The translations under genes and the position numbers were made by a program. A stretch of 47,058 nt of DNA. It comes from an uncultured Erysipelotrichaceae bacterium (GTDB lineage Bacteria; Bacillota_I; Bacilli_A; RFN20; CAG-826). The stretch spans positions 1-47,058 of the forward strand of contig CADAXQ010000012.1 in the NCBI GenBank assembly GCA_902791935.1, given 5' to 3'. This document shows, one piece after another, positions 14,837 to 23,111 of the stretch (position 1 is the stretch's first letter; each line of letters begins with the position of its first letter). The notes under the pieces were generated by a model. It was not told the DNA's origin, did no database searches, and saw only the letters and a program-made list of their open reading frames with translations.

Positions 14837-16087
14837 ATGATAGAAAGAAACGATTACTTGAAAAAACTCATCGACCGAATGGGAAACGGAATGATAAAAG
14901 TGATCACCGGGATCAGAAGATGCGGAAAATCATATCTCTTGTTTAAAATCTTTTATAACTATCTACTTGAAAACGGTGTCGATAAGTCTCATATCATCGC
15001 CTTACAGCTGGATGACAGACTGAACATTAAATACCAAGACCCCGATTATTTATGCGAATACGTCCGTCAGCAGATCATCGACAATAAACCATACTATATC
15101 CTTTTGGATGAAGTGCAGTTCGTGCATGATTTCGAAAGTGTCCTGAACTCTTTCTTACATATCGGGAATGCTGATGTATATGTAACCGGGAGCAATGCCA
15201 AGTTCCTTTCTTCTGACATCATCACAGAATTCAGAGGCAGAGGCGACCAAATTTATCTTTCACCATTGTCGTTCAAAGAATATTTTGATTCCTGCAAAAT
15301 GGATTTTGATGATGCATGGAATGAATATTCCATGTATGGAGGCATGCCATATCTTTTAACGTGCAAAACAGACGAACAAAAAGTCAGTTATTTGGAAAAT
15401 CTATTCAAAGAGACCTACCTAAAAGATATTGTCGAGCGAAACAATATCAGAAATACCGAAGTTCTGGAAGATATTTTGAACATTGTCTCTTCAAGTATCG
15501 GTTCCTTGACGAATCCGACTAAGCTTTCGAACGCATTCAAATCCATCAAAAACATCTTCGTAGCGCCTAATACGATAAGACAGTATCTGGATTATTGTGT
15601 CGACTCTTTTCTGCTACATAAAGCATATCGATATGATGTCAAAGGGAAAAAATATATCGACACTCCTTTAAAATACTATTTCACGGATATTGGCCTAAGA
15701 AATGCCAGACTTGGATTCAGGCAGCTGGAAGAAAACCACATCATGGAAAATATCCTATTCAACGAATTGATCATCCGTGGATATAAAGTCGATGTCGGTG
15801 TTGTTCCCATCAGTGAAAAGAACGAAAACAGCAACTATGTGAGAAAAAATTTGGAAGTCGATTTCGTCTGCAATCTCGGATATGAGAGATATTACATCCA
15901 ATCCGCCCTTTCTATCGATGATACGGAAAAAAGGGAGCAGGAAGAGAAATCATTGTTGAAAATCAATGACAGCTTCAGGAAAATCATCATTGTAAGAAAT
16001 AATATCAAGAAATGGATGGATGGTAACGGAACCCTCTTTTTAAGCCTTAAGGAATTCCTCACCGATCCGGATTCGATACGATCATAA
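14837..16087 (+). CDS. AAA_14/DUF4143 ATPase 1
   Basis: A 416-residue ATPase of the archaeal/bacterial AAA_14 plus DUF4143 type. Walker A GIRRCGKS is at residues 25-32 and Walker B YYILLDEVQF near 90. The sensor segment VYVTGSNAKFLSS is followed by FRGRG. The C-terminal DUF4143 part has YYFTDIGLRNARLGF, HIMENILFNEL and LEVDFVC...YYIQSA, the last resembling a PD-(D/E)XK-like fold (inference). AGGA lies seven bases before the ATG. The family is abundant in gut anaerobes and archaea; its function is not established. The gene is alone, under its own palindromic operators, and bracketed by direct repeats that agree at 27 of 28 positions (14800-14827 and 16123-16150). Confidence 0.85.
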   Translation: MIERNDYLKKLIDRMGNGMIKVITGIRRCGKSYLLFKIFYNYLLENGVDKSHIIALQLDDRLNIKYQDPDYLCEYVRQQIIDNKPYYILLDEVQFVHDFESVLNSFLHIGNADVYVTGSNAKFLSSDIITEFRGRGDQIYLSPLSFKEYFDSCKMDFDDAWNEYSMYGGMPYLLTCKTDEQKVSYLENLFKETYLKDIVERNNIRNTEVLEDILNIVSSSIGSLTNPTKLSNAFKSIKNIFVAPNTIRQYLDYCVDSFLLHKAYRYDVKGKKYIDTPLKYYFTDIGLRNARLGFRQLEENHIMENILFNELIIRGYKVDVGVVPISEKNENSNYVRKNLEVDFVCNLGYERYYIQSALSIDDTEKREQEEKSLLKINDSFRKIIIVRNNIKKWMDGNGTLFLSLKEFLTDPDSIRS

Positions 16088-16122
16088 TCGTGGACACAGA
16101 AGCCAATCATAAAAACTAAAAG

Positions 16123-16150
16123 TGCAAGAACTTGCAAAAATTTTAGTTAG
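16123..16150 (+). repeat. Downstream bracket repeat of DUF4143 gene 1
   Basis: TGCAAGAACTTGCA plus AAAATTTTAGTTAG matches the promoter-side copy at 14800-14827 at 27 of 28 positions, in the same orientation. It lies 36 bases past the stop codon. The next gene to the right is convergent (minus strand), so this copy is not a promoter for any visible gene. Confidence 0.85.
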
Positions 16151-16504
16151 AGTACAAAAATAGAAAAACAATATTACTTTTGTCTTCTGCCTTCTGCCTG
16201 TAAGGATGATGATTTTCGTTTCCGAGCAATTCAATTTGACTCTCGGCACTCTTATCTCTACTTAGCCTTTTTAGGTCTTCCTGCTACCTACGATCTACTA
16301 GAATTGACAAATTAAATCTTCTTTCTGGCCAGCAGGACATGAAAGTTATACTGTTCTCAGACGAAAAGCAGGATTTTGAGAAAAAACGGAATTTAGTTTA
16401 AGAGTATTCACGGTTAAAATAACTGTGCACTAAAACTTCAGCCATACTTATATCCATGGAGATTCTAAAGCTCTGAATGCTTCTTTATAATCAGTTTCAG
16501 ATCC
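16151..16504. other. Intergenic, no recognised feature
   Basis: About 350 AT-rich bases between the bracket repeat and the convergent DUF262 gene. I see short open stretches but no coherent coding remnant, no RNA gene and no clear terminator. Confidence 0.4.
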
Positions 16505-18406
16505 TTAGTTTAAATCCGACGTATTGAATAACAAGTCAGCCATTTTTTGACAACGATCAAGAACCTGCTGATAGGTTGTAAATTCTTCATGGTTAGGGAG
16601 TTGATAAACTCCATTCCCTTTCTCTTCGTTTTTCTGAGGGTTTAATAGCTGAATGTTTCCTATATGATCGATTGTTCTGCTTTCAAATTCATCATATCTC
16701 ATGCCATCAATAACAGTTTCTTTTGGAAAATCATTTCCCTCCTTCAAAACCAAAACAGCAGGATTCTTACTATCATCTTTATAATATTTGAATCTAGGCT
16801 CGTTTTTATCGGGAGATTGAGGAAGCATATGATCTACCTGGAAAGTTTTATCTTTGATATGAGACAGCATTGCTGATGCTTGAGCGAAAAGCAGTTTGTT
16901 ACTGACGGTTCCATCTTTATTTTTCTTTGTATCAATGGACTCAAGCAAAGAAAGAACACAATAAGCAAGGTCTCGTTTAGAGTAGAAGTCCATATTGATA
17001 AAGTCGGAGCGAATCGTAGATTTGTCTACGCCTTCTTTTATAAGAGCGTTGGCAAAAGCGGAAGAAATCCAATCTGGGTCCAAAGCGACTTTTCCATAGA
17101 AATTCTTACCGATATTCTCAAAATATCTGATTGCATCTTTAGAATCGCCGCCCTTAATGGATTGGAACTTGAACATGAACAAGGTTGCCGATTTTACAAT
17201 CTTGGTCAGTCCTTCTTTTGTAATAAGTGGGTCAGGTGTCCCGTCGTCCTTCGCGTGTAAGTATTCACACATTGCACGGAAGAACAAAGACTTAGGGTGC
17301 GAATAGCCATTCAAAAAATAAAGCTTGTAAAAGGTCGTGAATTCTGGTTTGTTGATAAGTTTTTCTATTTTCGCTTCATTTCCGAGCAAAGCAAAGCTAT
17401 CCGCTTTTGCCAGCATTTCGTCAATCAGCCGTTTCAATGCTTCGGCCAGAGATGACACATGATAGAAGCGGGGTAAGCATTTAGCGATAGCTTTGAATTC
17501 TTTCAAGTTGATTTTTTGGCGATAATAGAAAAGGAAAGCTTTAAAGTATACCTGCAAATATTCCTCTAATTTATCATCGGTTTTGATGATGAGCTGTCCC
17601 CAGCGCATGAGATAGCTGGAATAATCCTTTTCTTCCAAGACTGAGAAGATGTACGTCTTGATTTTATCAATGTCATCCAACGGTTTTCCTTTGCTGTTAA
17701 TAGACTCAAAAACTGAGAAGACACGGGGCATATCGATTGAGGATTGGATAGCAATGAAAAGAGTCTTATCGCATAAAAACGACAAAAAATGAAGAATTTC
17801 ATCGGGAGCATCTTTTCTAAATGGGATCTCCTTTTCGATTCTTTCATAAACTTTGTGAAACATGAGACGAAGATTACTCTCTATAGCACATGCAATTGGA
17901 TAACCATCAACAAGTTTCAAAATCTCAGTGGGACTATCATAAGCGGAATCAAAAATGAACTGGAACAAATCCTTGTCAATACTGGATAGAGTGATTAAAC
18001 GTTCATTCTTGTTATAGTTTCTTTGAGAGTATTTCCATAAAAAAGAACGAAGGTCTGCGATTTCCTTATCCTCGTCCTTAAACCCTCTTTTTTTAGCAAT
18101 GGAAAAAATGGCGATTAGAATCATAGAAAAAGTTGTAAGACGCTGCTGTCCATCAACAACTTCGTATTTATCTTTTACACCATCACTCCCTTTACCCATC
18201 TTGCGCAAGAAAAGTTGGCCGGTGAAAAGGCAATTTCGGGATTGATCCGTATTAGAACGATAAGCTGAAAAAATGTCATCTAAAAGGGAATTCACTTCCG
18301 GAGTGGACCATGTGTAAGGTCTTTGATAAATCGGGACTTCATAGAAGTTCTGATCAACTACCTGTTTAAGCGACCAAGGATAGGGCTCAAATTGGTTATC
18401 TCCCAT
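16505..18406 (-). CDS. GmrSD-like DUF262/DUF1524 restriction protein
   Basis: A 633-residue fusion. The N-terminal DUF262 domain has VPIYQRPYTWS (about residues 24-34) and VVDGQQRLTTFSMIL (about 83-97), the ParB/Srx-like nucleotide-binding motif. The C-terminal DUF1524 domain has VDHMLPQSP and HIGNIQLLNPQKNEEKG, an HNH-type nuclease pattern. GmrSD enzymes are type IV restriction systems cutting modified phage DNA; single-chain forms like this are common. AAGGAG lies about eleven bases before the ATG at 18406. It is monocistronic. The start codon region has no repeat like those around the cassette genes, and no downstream copy was found, so it seems to be outside that pattern. Confidence 0.85.
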   Translation of the reverse strand: MGDNQFEPYPWSLKQVVDQNFYEVPIYQRPYTWSTPEVNSLLDDIFSAYRSNTDQSRNCLFTGQLFLRKMGKGSDGVKDKYEVVDGQQRLTTFSMILIAIFSIAKKRGFKDEDKEIADLRSFLWKYSQRNYNKNERLITLSSIDKDLFQFIFDSAYDSPTEILKLVDGYPIACAIESNLRLMFHKVYERIEKEIPFRKDAPDEILHFLSFLCDKTLFIAIQSSIDMPRVFSVFESINSKGKPLDDIDKIKTYIFSVLEEKDYSSYLMRWGQLIIKTDDKLEEYLQVYFKAFLFYYRQKINLKEFKAIAKCLPRFYHVSSLAEALKRLIDEMLAKADSFALLGNEAKIEKLINKPEFTTFYKLYFLNGYSHPKSLFFRAMCEYLHAKDDGTPDPLITKEGLTKIVKSATLFMFKFQSIKGGDSKDAIRYFENIGKNFYGKVALDPDWISSAFANALIKEGVDKSTIRSDFINMDFYSKRDLAYCVLSLLESIDTKKNKDGTVSNKLLFAQASAMLSHIKDKTFQVDHMLPQSPDKNEPRFKYYKDDSKNPAVLVLKEGNDFPKETVIDGMRYDEFESRTIDHIGNIQLLNPQKNEEKGNGVYQLPNHEEFTTYQQVLDRCQKMADLLFNTSDLN

Positions 18407-18468
18407 AATGATTATGCTCCTTATATGTTTATCCGTTTCTTTTCTCTATGCATAACAATCATGAAAAG

Positions 18469-18690
18469 TTACGGCTTAACGAACTCATTTCTTTTAATCT
18501 CTTTGTTCTTCATCAGAACATCTGCAACCTGAATGATCTTATTCTTATATCTTCTTAGCTGTTTTCGGAAGCATCTTTCTTCTCTCTCCTAGACTTTTGC
18601 AATTGAAATACCAATCCTGTATTGTCTTCAGCTCCTTCTTGACCTCTTTGTACCCGTATACTTTTTCTAAAAACTGTTGATTCACAATCG
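18469..18690 (-). pseudogene. AAA+ protease-like remnant with internal deletion
   Basis: Minus-strand translation gives VYGYKEVKKELKTIQDWYFN then LGERRKMLPK, a pattern seen just before the Walker A of FtsH-like AAA ATPases. In another frame the sequence ends LRRYKNKIIQVADVLMKNKE...FVKP and TAA, like a protease C-terminus. The whole ATPase core and peptidase domain are missing. AAAGGAG and the palindrome at 18729-18758 lie upstream, so promoter and start were kept. Confidence 0.45.
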
Positions 18691-18728
18691 CTTATGTTCT
18701 CCTTTCCTAAGCGACTAGAATATAGCAA

Positions 18729-18758
18729 ATCAGCTGTCCTGAAATCAGGACAGCTGAT
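18729..18758. repeat. Palindrome downstream of the WYL/nuclease pair
   Basis: A perfect 13-bp inverted repeat (ATCAGCTGTCCTG/CAGGACAGCTGAT) has a 4-nt loop. It shares the TGTCCT...AGGACA core with the palindrome at 21186-21223, the outer hexamer being CAGCTG instead of CACGTG. No U-run follows, so it is not a terminator. A further half-site (TTTTCAGGAC) lies at 18772-18781. It could be the operator of the decayed gene on its left. Confidence 0.8.
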
Positions 18759-18784
18759 ACTCTATGTATGATTTTCAGGACTGT

Positions 18785-20131
18785 TTATTTCAGCTTGAAT
18801 GATGTCAATGTATCATCGATTTTCTTCTTCAGTTCAGCCGCAAAAGCATCGATTCCTAATGTCGAGACCTCCTCATAACTAAAGCCATATTCGACAATGA
18901 TTTCAGGTATGACAAGAACCGGATTCTTCTTTCCGTTCAACTGTCTTTTCAAAGCATCATAATTATCTTTCTTGATAAATCCATCCTCTAACATCTTCTC
19001 ATATAATCTGATTGCTTCTTCAGGTGTATATTTTCTGATGTACTCGATATTCTTTTTCCAATACGCAATGTAGTCATTCACTGAATAATCTGTATCGATA
19101 TAGGAAGAATGGATGATTCTTCCCCTATAATACATCAGATGAAAAGTCTGGCTGAAGGTAACGAGATGATCACTTGAAACATCGATAGAATCGATTGATT
19201 CCAGCATTCTTTTTCCGCAGTAAGGAGTCGGACCGAATGCCAGTGATACTCTGATATCATTCGAACCGAAAATCAGATTGATTTCTCTTAGATACGAATA
19301 GGACACATGCCTTCTTACTGTATTCCAAGAACGATTATCAATCTCATTTCCTTCTATCTTTTCCAAGATCTTCTTCCCAAAAGGAATCGATAGCCTTTGT
19401 CTTATTTCTTCATCAGAAGAGCAGGCAATAGAAAAATCATCGACTTCTCTATAACCGAGAATGGTCAAATACTCAATAAACTGATTCGTAACAAAACAAT
19501 CAAACTTTTCAAAACAATCGACAATATCATCATACTTCCTATAGATGACCGGCCTTTTGTTATCTGTAATCAAAAGACTTTTCTCAATATGATTATTGAT
19601 CTGTGTCGGATCAAGATTATACAGCTTGTTCTCAAGAGCGATGATATAGCTAGGCTTATCATCGACATAGATCAGTATCCAAGCATCCGGAATAGAATCT
19701 CCTCTTTTGTATTGTAGAAACTCATCGACAGCTTTCTGAGTCTCTGTTTTCAACGTCTCATCATCTTTGATATTCTGACTCAGCTCTTTTCTAATAGCCT
19801 CATACAGAGACTTTTCGTCTTTTGTATCCTGCCCCGTAAAGCCCCAGCATTTCCCAGTGGGACTGAAGGCAAACATCACTCGATTTTCTATAGGAAAGCT
19901 CAGAACCTTCATAGGTTCTGGCTTCATCTGAAGATAATAGTCAACCTTCAATGTTCCATTTGGAACGTCAACATCAAAAATAGAGGAAAACATTTCTCTT
20001 TTATCATCATCGTTCAATGAATCAATTGAATTGATAAACGCCTTTGTGATATTGTTCTCGAGATGTGGTTTTCCATCATACTGCCAGAAGACATTCAAAT
20101 GACGATCTCTTAAGCCTTTGTAATCAATCAT
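18785..20131 (-). CDS. Putative PD-(D/E)XK-type nuclease paired with a WYL regulator
   Basis: A 448-residue protein. A PD-(D/E)XK-like signature can be traced: E25 in HLENNITKAF, D149 in SIPDAWILIYVDD, and E167-x-K169 in YIIALENKLYNL, followed by QINNHI. The first half is therefore probably nuclease-like; the C-terminal half is helical and unrecognised. The start is two bases past the stop of the WYL gene, giving tight coupling. WYL regulators often control defence genes and sense nucleic acid ligands, so this pair is a candidate two-gene defence system (inference). I do not know a named family for this protein. Confidence 0.65.
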   Translation of the reverse strand: MIDYKGLRDRHLNVFWQYDGKPHLENNITKAFINSIDSLNDDDKREMFSSIFDVDVPNGTLKVDYYLQMKPEPMKVLSFPIENRVMFAFSPTGKCWGFTGQDTKDEKSLYEAIRKELSQNIKDDETLKTETQKAVDEFLQYKRGDSIPDAWILIYVDDKPSYIIALENKLYNLDPTQINNHIEKSLLITDNKRPVIYRKYDDIVDCFEKFDCFVTNQFIEYLTILGYREVDDFSIACSSDEEIRQRLSIPFGKKILEKIEGNEIDNRSWNTVRRHVSYSYLREINLIFGSNDIRVSLAFGPTPYCGKRMLESIDSIDVSSDHLVTFSQTFHLMYYRGRIIHSSYIDTDYSVNDYIAYWKKNIEYIRKYTPEEAIRLYEKMLEDGFIKKDNYDALKRQLNGKKNPVLVIPEIIVEYGFSYEEVSTLGIDAFAAELKKKIDDTLTSFKLK

Positions 20132-20133
20132 AC

Positions 20134-21126
20134 TTATTCATACCTCTTCAATGCATTAATCAGGCCCTCTTTCACTTTGTTGACAAGAGAGACTGGCGAT
20201 ATCATTTTGACATAGTCTGAATACTGCATAATCCAGTAATAGAGAGCAATTTCATTGCATCTGACATCAACATAGATCTTCTCATCTTTATGACTGATTT
20301 TGGCGTTCTCTCCAAACCAGTCCTTTACAATGACAATAGCCCTGTCTCCATCAAGTTCAAGAAGAGCATCGACTGTGTCACCGCCAAAGAGATAGATATG
20401 ATCATTGATGTATTTTGAGATGGAGAAGTCTTTCGGCCCATCTTTTAAGTCGGCCATCTTTTTGATGGGCCAATCCTCTTTGATTGTGATATTCATCATG
20501 TAATCCAGGCGGAATGTCTGAAGGGCTCTGTATTTCTCTCTGTAATTGCAGAGAAGATAATATCTTCCGAAATTGTTCACAAGATAATAGGGAGAGACGA
20601 TATATTCATAGCCCCCTCTTCTAGTTGTCTGATTGCCTTCTTCGTCATAGGCCAAATATTGAAAGCCGACTCTCTTTCCTCTTTTCATTGCCTCATGGAT
20701 GACTGATATGTTATACAAAACTTGATTGTTGAGTGTTCTATTGATTTCAGATGATTTATAGATATAGGAGTAATCTCTTCTTTGGTATCTGCTAAAACAT
20801 CCAGATACCTGATCGGATATCTTCTTTGCCTCTCTTCCATCGATGCTTCTGCTTGAAAAGACAGCATCGATCAGAAAGGATGCCTCTGTCTGATCAAACG
20901 TTCTTGAAAACAAGGCAAAGCCGCCTTTGGGGCCCTTAGCGATATCATAATCGAGCTCTTCGAGCATCGATAAAGAAGAACCGATGCTTTTTCTTTCCAG
21001 CTGAATATTATAGATTTGGTCGATCTTATCAGCGATTTCCTGCTGCGTCAGATAATGTTCTTCATCCGTATATTCTTCTAATACTTTCAGCACCAGAAGA
21101 ATAGAACTCTTCTTGTTCGGTAACAT
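20134..21126 (-). CDS. WYL-domain transcriptional regulator
   Basis: A 330-residue regulator. An N-terminal winged helix (about residues 1-75, LTQQEIADKIDQIY) is followed by a WYL domain (about 145-220: VGFQYLAYDEEG, YIVSPYYLVNNFGRYYLLCN, RALQTFRLDYM) and a C-terminal WCX-like extension (VDVRCNEIALYYWIMQYSDYVKMISP). GAGGTGAGG precedes the ATG. The 16-bp-arm palindrome at 21186-21223, about 60 bases upstream of the start, is the likely binding site. A related palindrome lies beyond the second gene. WYL proteins act as repressors or activators that respond to nucleic acids; here the paired gene is the presumed target. Confidence 0.85.
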   Translation of the reverse strand: MLPNKKSSILLVLKVLEEYTDEEHYLTQQEIADKIDQIYNIQLERKSIGSSLSMLEELDYDIAKGPKGGFALFSRTFDQTEASFLIDAVFSSRSIDGREAKKISDQVSGCFSRYQRRDYSYIYKSSEINRTLNNQVLYNISVIHEAMKRGKRVGFQYLAYDEEGNQTTRRGGYEYIVSPYYLVNNFGRYYLLCNYREKYRALQTFRLDYMMNITIKEDWPIKKMADLKDGPKDFSISKYINDHIYLFGGDTVDALLELDGDRAIVIVKDWFGENAKISHKDEKIYVDVRCNEIALYYWIMQYSDYVKMISPVSLVNKVKEGLINALKRYE

Positions 21127-21185
21127 TTCCTCACCTCGCTTCTATTTTCTTGCTCTAGCTAAGTCCTCCTTTGCAAGTAATCGTA

Positions 21186-21223
21186 TTATATCACGTGTCC
21201 TATTTTCAGGACACGTGATATAA
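21186..21223. promoter_or_regulatory. Long perfect palindrome upstream of the WYL gene
   Basis: A perfect 16-bp inverted repeat (TTATATCACGTGTCCT/AGGACACGTGATATAA) has a 6-nt loop. It lies between the WYL start and the stop of the preceding small gene. No U-run follows either way beyond TAAAG, so it reads as an operator rather than a terminator. Confidence 0.8.
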
Positions 21224-21230
21224 AGCCGTT

Positions 21231-21413
21231 CTATTTCAGCAAAGATGTAAGAAGATCACCAGTTCCGACTAATCTGCCGAACTCATCTCTTGTCACTTTG
21301 CCATCAAACTCTCCAAGCTTATGGCCCAAAGCATTTTTAATGATCTTCTTCTTTCCGTTTTCGATGATTTCACCGATTTTACGGCCGTTTTTATCACGTA
21401 ATACCTGAGTCAT
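21231..21413 (-). CDS. Small repeat protein, 4-fold beta flower-like
   Basis: A 60-residue protein made of short repeats of the type DKNGRKIGEI, NALGHKLGEF and DEFGRLVGTG, ending DLLTSLLK. The pattern resembles the small proteins annotated as 4-fold beta flower domain. I start at 21413 because GAGAGGA lies about eight bases upstream; an earlier in-frame ATG at 21515 has no ribosome site. It lies upstream of, and in the same direction as, the WYL pair, with the palindrome between them. Function is unknown. Confidence 0.55.
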   Translation of the reverse strand: MTQVLRDKNGRKIGEIIENGKKKIIKNALGHKLGEFDGKVTRDEFGRLVGTGDLLTSLLK

Positions 21414-21561
21414 TCTGTTATCCTCTCTTTCAGGCATCATCATAGTCTTTCCAATGTCCTCTTTTTCGGATAAGGATAATGGTATGATTGTTATTTTTGA
21501 GACTTGTAACTCCAAAATCTGAAAATGATGTACGATTACAAGCTACACTTGGTAATCAGAC

Positions 21562-21581
21562 CCCACGGGCTTGCCCGTGGG
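21562..21581. other. Perfect GC-rich hairpin
   Basis: CCCACGGGC and GCCCGTGGG form a 9-bp perfect inverted repeat around TT. No U-run follows. Similar hairpins are recognised by IS200/IS605-type Y1 transposases, but no transposase is near. The surrounding 21414-21690 has no gene. Confidence 0.5.
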
Positions 21582-21691
21582 AGCAGTCAGATCAAATAGA
21601 ACGAATTCTATGAGGTGATCTTGTTCTATAGGAGAATTGTTTCATAGACTAACAAGTAGATAGCATCGACTTTGATACGGACCACTTATAT

Positions 21692-21729
21692 ATTCCCCAG
21701 AAATGATAAAATATTGAAATTGGGGAATA
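21692..21729 (+). repeat. Upstream bracket repeat of DUF4143 gene 2
   Basis: Arms TATTCCCCA (21691-21699) and TGGGGAATA (21721-21729) form an inverted repeat about a 21-bp AT-rich centre. The 38-base unit matches 22967-23004 at 29 of 38 positions without gaps, in the same orientation. It lies 50 bases upstream of the ATG, in promoter position. Confidence 0.8.
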
Positions 21730-21778
21730 GACGGCATATGCTTGCAATGAAGCGAGAAATCGAAGGAAGGGATCAACG

Positions 21779-22981
21779 ATGAAATTGATTGTAAGAGAGG
21801 ATTACCTAGAGATCTTAAAAAAGTGTCGTCAAACATCAGATATCAAAGTCCTTACCGGTATCCGCCGATCGGGAAAATCTAAACTTCTGGAAGCATTTGC
21901 GGATTTTCTTGAAAGGAATGATCCGGATTCTCATATCATCCGGATCAATTTCAATCTGACGGATTATGAGAATCTGAAAGAATATCATTCTCTTGAGGCT
22001 TATATTGAAAATAACTATATTCCTGGAAAAAACAATGTTGTTCTCATTGATGAAGTCGAGATGTGTGAGGGATTCGAAAAGGCAATCAACAGCCTCCATG
22101 ATCGCGAAAAATACGACATTTATATTACGGGATCCAACGCTTTCCTTCAAAGCAGCGATTTAGCCACTTTGTTTGTCGGCCGAACCTTTGAAATAATGGT
22201 ATACCCCTTTTCTTTTACGGAATATTTATCTTATTTTCCTTCTTCAAATCTGAATCAGGCTTTTGACGGCTACCTTCAGTTCGGTGGGATGTCCGGCTCT
22301 TATGTCTACTCGGATTCTTTGCAAAAGAGAGAATATTTGAACAAGGAAGTCTTGGAAGCTTTGATTGTTCGCGACATTCTTCAGAAAGAAAGAATCCGAA
22401 ACCAAGCGGTAATGGAAAGACTGATTGATTTTCTTATGGATAAGATAGGAAGTCTCACTTCCGTCCGCTCTATCACTAATGCGCTTGCCAGCGCCAAGGA
22501 AAAAGTAGATCACAAGACAATTGAGAAATATTTGTCTTATCTTTGCGGAGCGTTCCTTTTTCAAAAGGTCCGTCGTTATGACATCCGCGGGAAAAGATAT
22601 CTTCAGTATGAAGATAAGTATTATCTGACGGACCATGCTTTCCGAACAGCAAGATTAGGAACGAGATACCTCGATCAAGGAAGGGTGCTGGAGAATGCTG
22701 TTGCCATCGAACTTTCCCGACGCGGCTATGAAGTTTATGTCGGAGTTCTTTATGAAAGTGAAATCGATTTTGTAGCCGTAAGGGATGGTCGTAAAACCTA
22801 TATTCAGGTATCTAACGATATTTCTGATTCCCATACCAGAGAAAGAGAGCTCTCCCCATTGCTGAAAATCAAGGACGGATATCCTAGAATTCTCATCGCC
22901 AGGACGTATCAACCCGAAGCGGATTACGAAGGAATTCGGATCATTGACGCTGCCGAGTGGTTCTCCAATCCCCAAAAGTGA
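21779..22981 (+). CDS. AAA_14/DUF4143 ATPase 2
   Basis: A 400-residue relative of the proteins at 14837 and 23569 but clearly diverged in sequence. Walker A GIRRSGKS is at residues 27-34 and Walker B VVLIDEVEMC near 90. IYITGSNAFLQSSDLATLFV and GRTFEI follow. The DUF4143 part has YYLTDHAFRTARLGTR, RVLENAVAIELSRRGYEV and ESEIDFVAVRDGRKTYIQVS, the last again PD-(D/E)XK-like (E...EIDF...YIQV). AAGGAAGG precedes the start. The last codons (AATCCCCAAAAG, then TGA) are part of the downstream bracket repeat, so the repeat and the coding end have evolved together. Confidence 0.85.
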   Translation: MKLIVREDYLEILKKCRQTSDIKVLTGIRRSGKSKLLEAFADFLERNDPDSHIIRINFNLTDYENLKEYHSLEAYIENNYIPGKNNVVLIDEVEMCEGFEKAINSLHDREKYDIYITGSNAFLQSSDLATLFVGRTFEIMVYPFSFTEYLSYFPSSNLNQAFDGYLQFGGMSGSYVYSDSLQKREYLNKEVLEALIVRDILQKERIRNQAVMERLIDFLMDKIGSLTSVRSITNALASAKEKVDHKTIEKYLSYLCGAFLFQKVRRYDIRGKRYLQYEDKYYLTDHAFRTARLGTRYLDQGRVLENAVAIELSRRGYEVYVGVLYESEIDFVAVRDGRKTYIQVSNDISDSHTRERELSPLLKIKDGYPRILIARTYQPEADYEGIRIIDAAEWFSNPQK

Positions 22982-23004
22982 TGATTTATTAAATTTGGGG
23001 AATT
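22967..23004 (+). repeat. Downstream bracket repeat of DUF4143 gene 2
   Basis: Arms TCCCCAAA (22969-22976) and TTTGGGGA (22994-23001) form an inverted repeat. The 38-base unit is a direct copy of 21692-21729 (29 of 38). It overlaps the last four codons and stop of the gene, and the next feature to the right is a tRNA remnant, so it is not a promoter for another gene. Confidence 0.8.
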
Positions 23005-23014
23005 GCGCTGTAGA

Positions 23015-23042
23015 TAAAAAACCTCCCAGCCGTGGCCGGGAG
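23015..23042 (-). terminator. Intrinsic terminator behind the second tRNA-Leu remnant
   Basis: On the minus strand CTCCC-G-GCC and GGC-T-GGGAG form a 9-bp stem with one G-T pair, followed by G and T6. It sits 13 bases beyond the CCA end of the tRNA fragment, the same arrangement as at 2203-2226. Confidence 0.8.
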
Positions 23043-23055
23043 TATCTTTGCTTGA

Positions 23056-23111
23056 TGGTGCAGGTGGAGGGAATCGAACCCTCACGAACTCACGTTCAGC
23101 AGATTTTGAGT
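23056..23111 (-). pseudogene. 3' half of a second tRNA-Leu(CAA) gene, attachment-site scar
   Basis: The minus strand shows the anticodon loop ACTCAAAATC, a variable arm, the T-arm GAGGG-TTCGATT-CCCTC and the acceptor strand CACCTGCACCA. The 5' half (expected GCAGGTG...) is absent and the anticodon stem is broken. The acceptor differs from the scar at 2243, so a different tRNA-Leu gene was hit. Upstream of the crossover both scars share GGATTCAAAAGA and CGAAACGA, the arm of one integrase family. The element would lie to the right. Confidence 0.8.

Noticed and set aside
18729..18758. Intrinsic terminator of the WYL/nuclease operon
   Set aside because: The stem is strong but no U-run follows on either strand, and the sequence matches the operator-like palindrome at 21186-21223.
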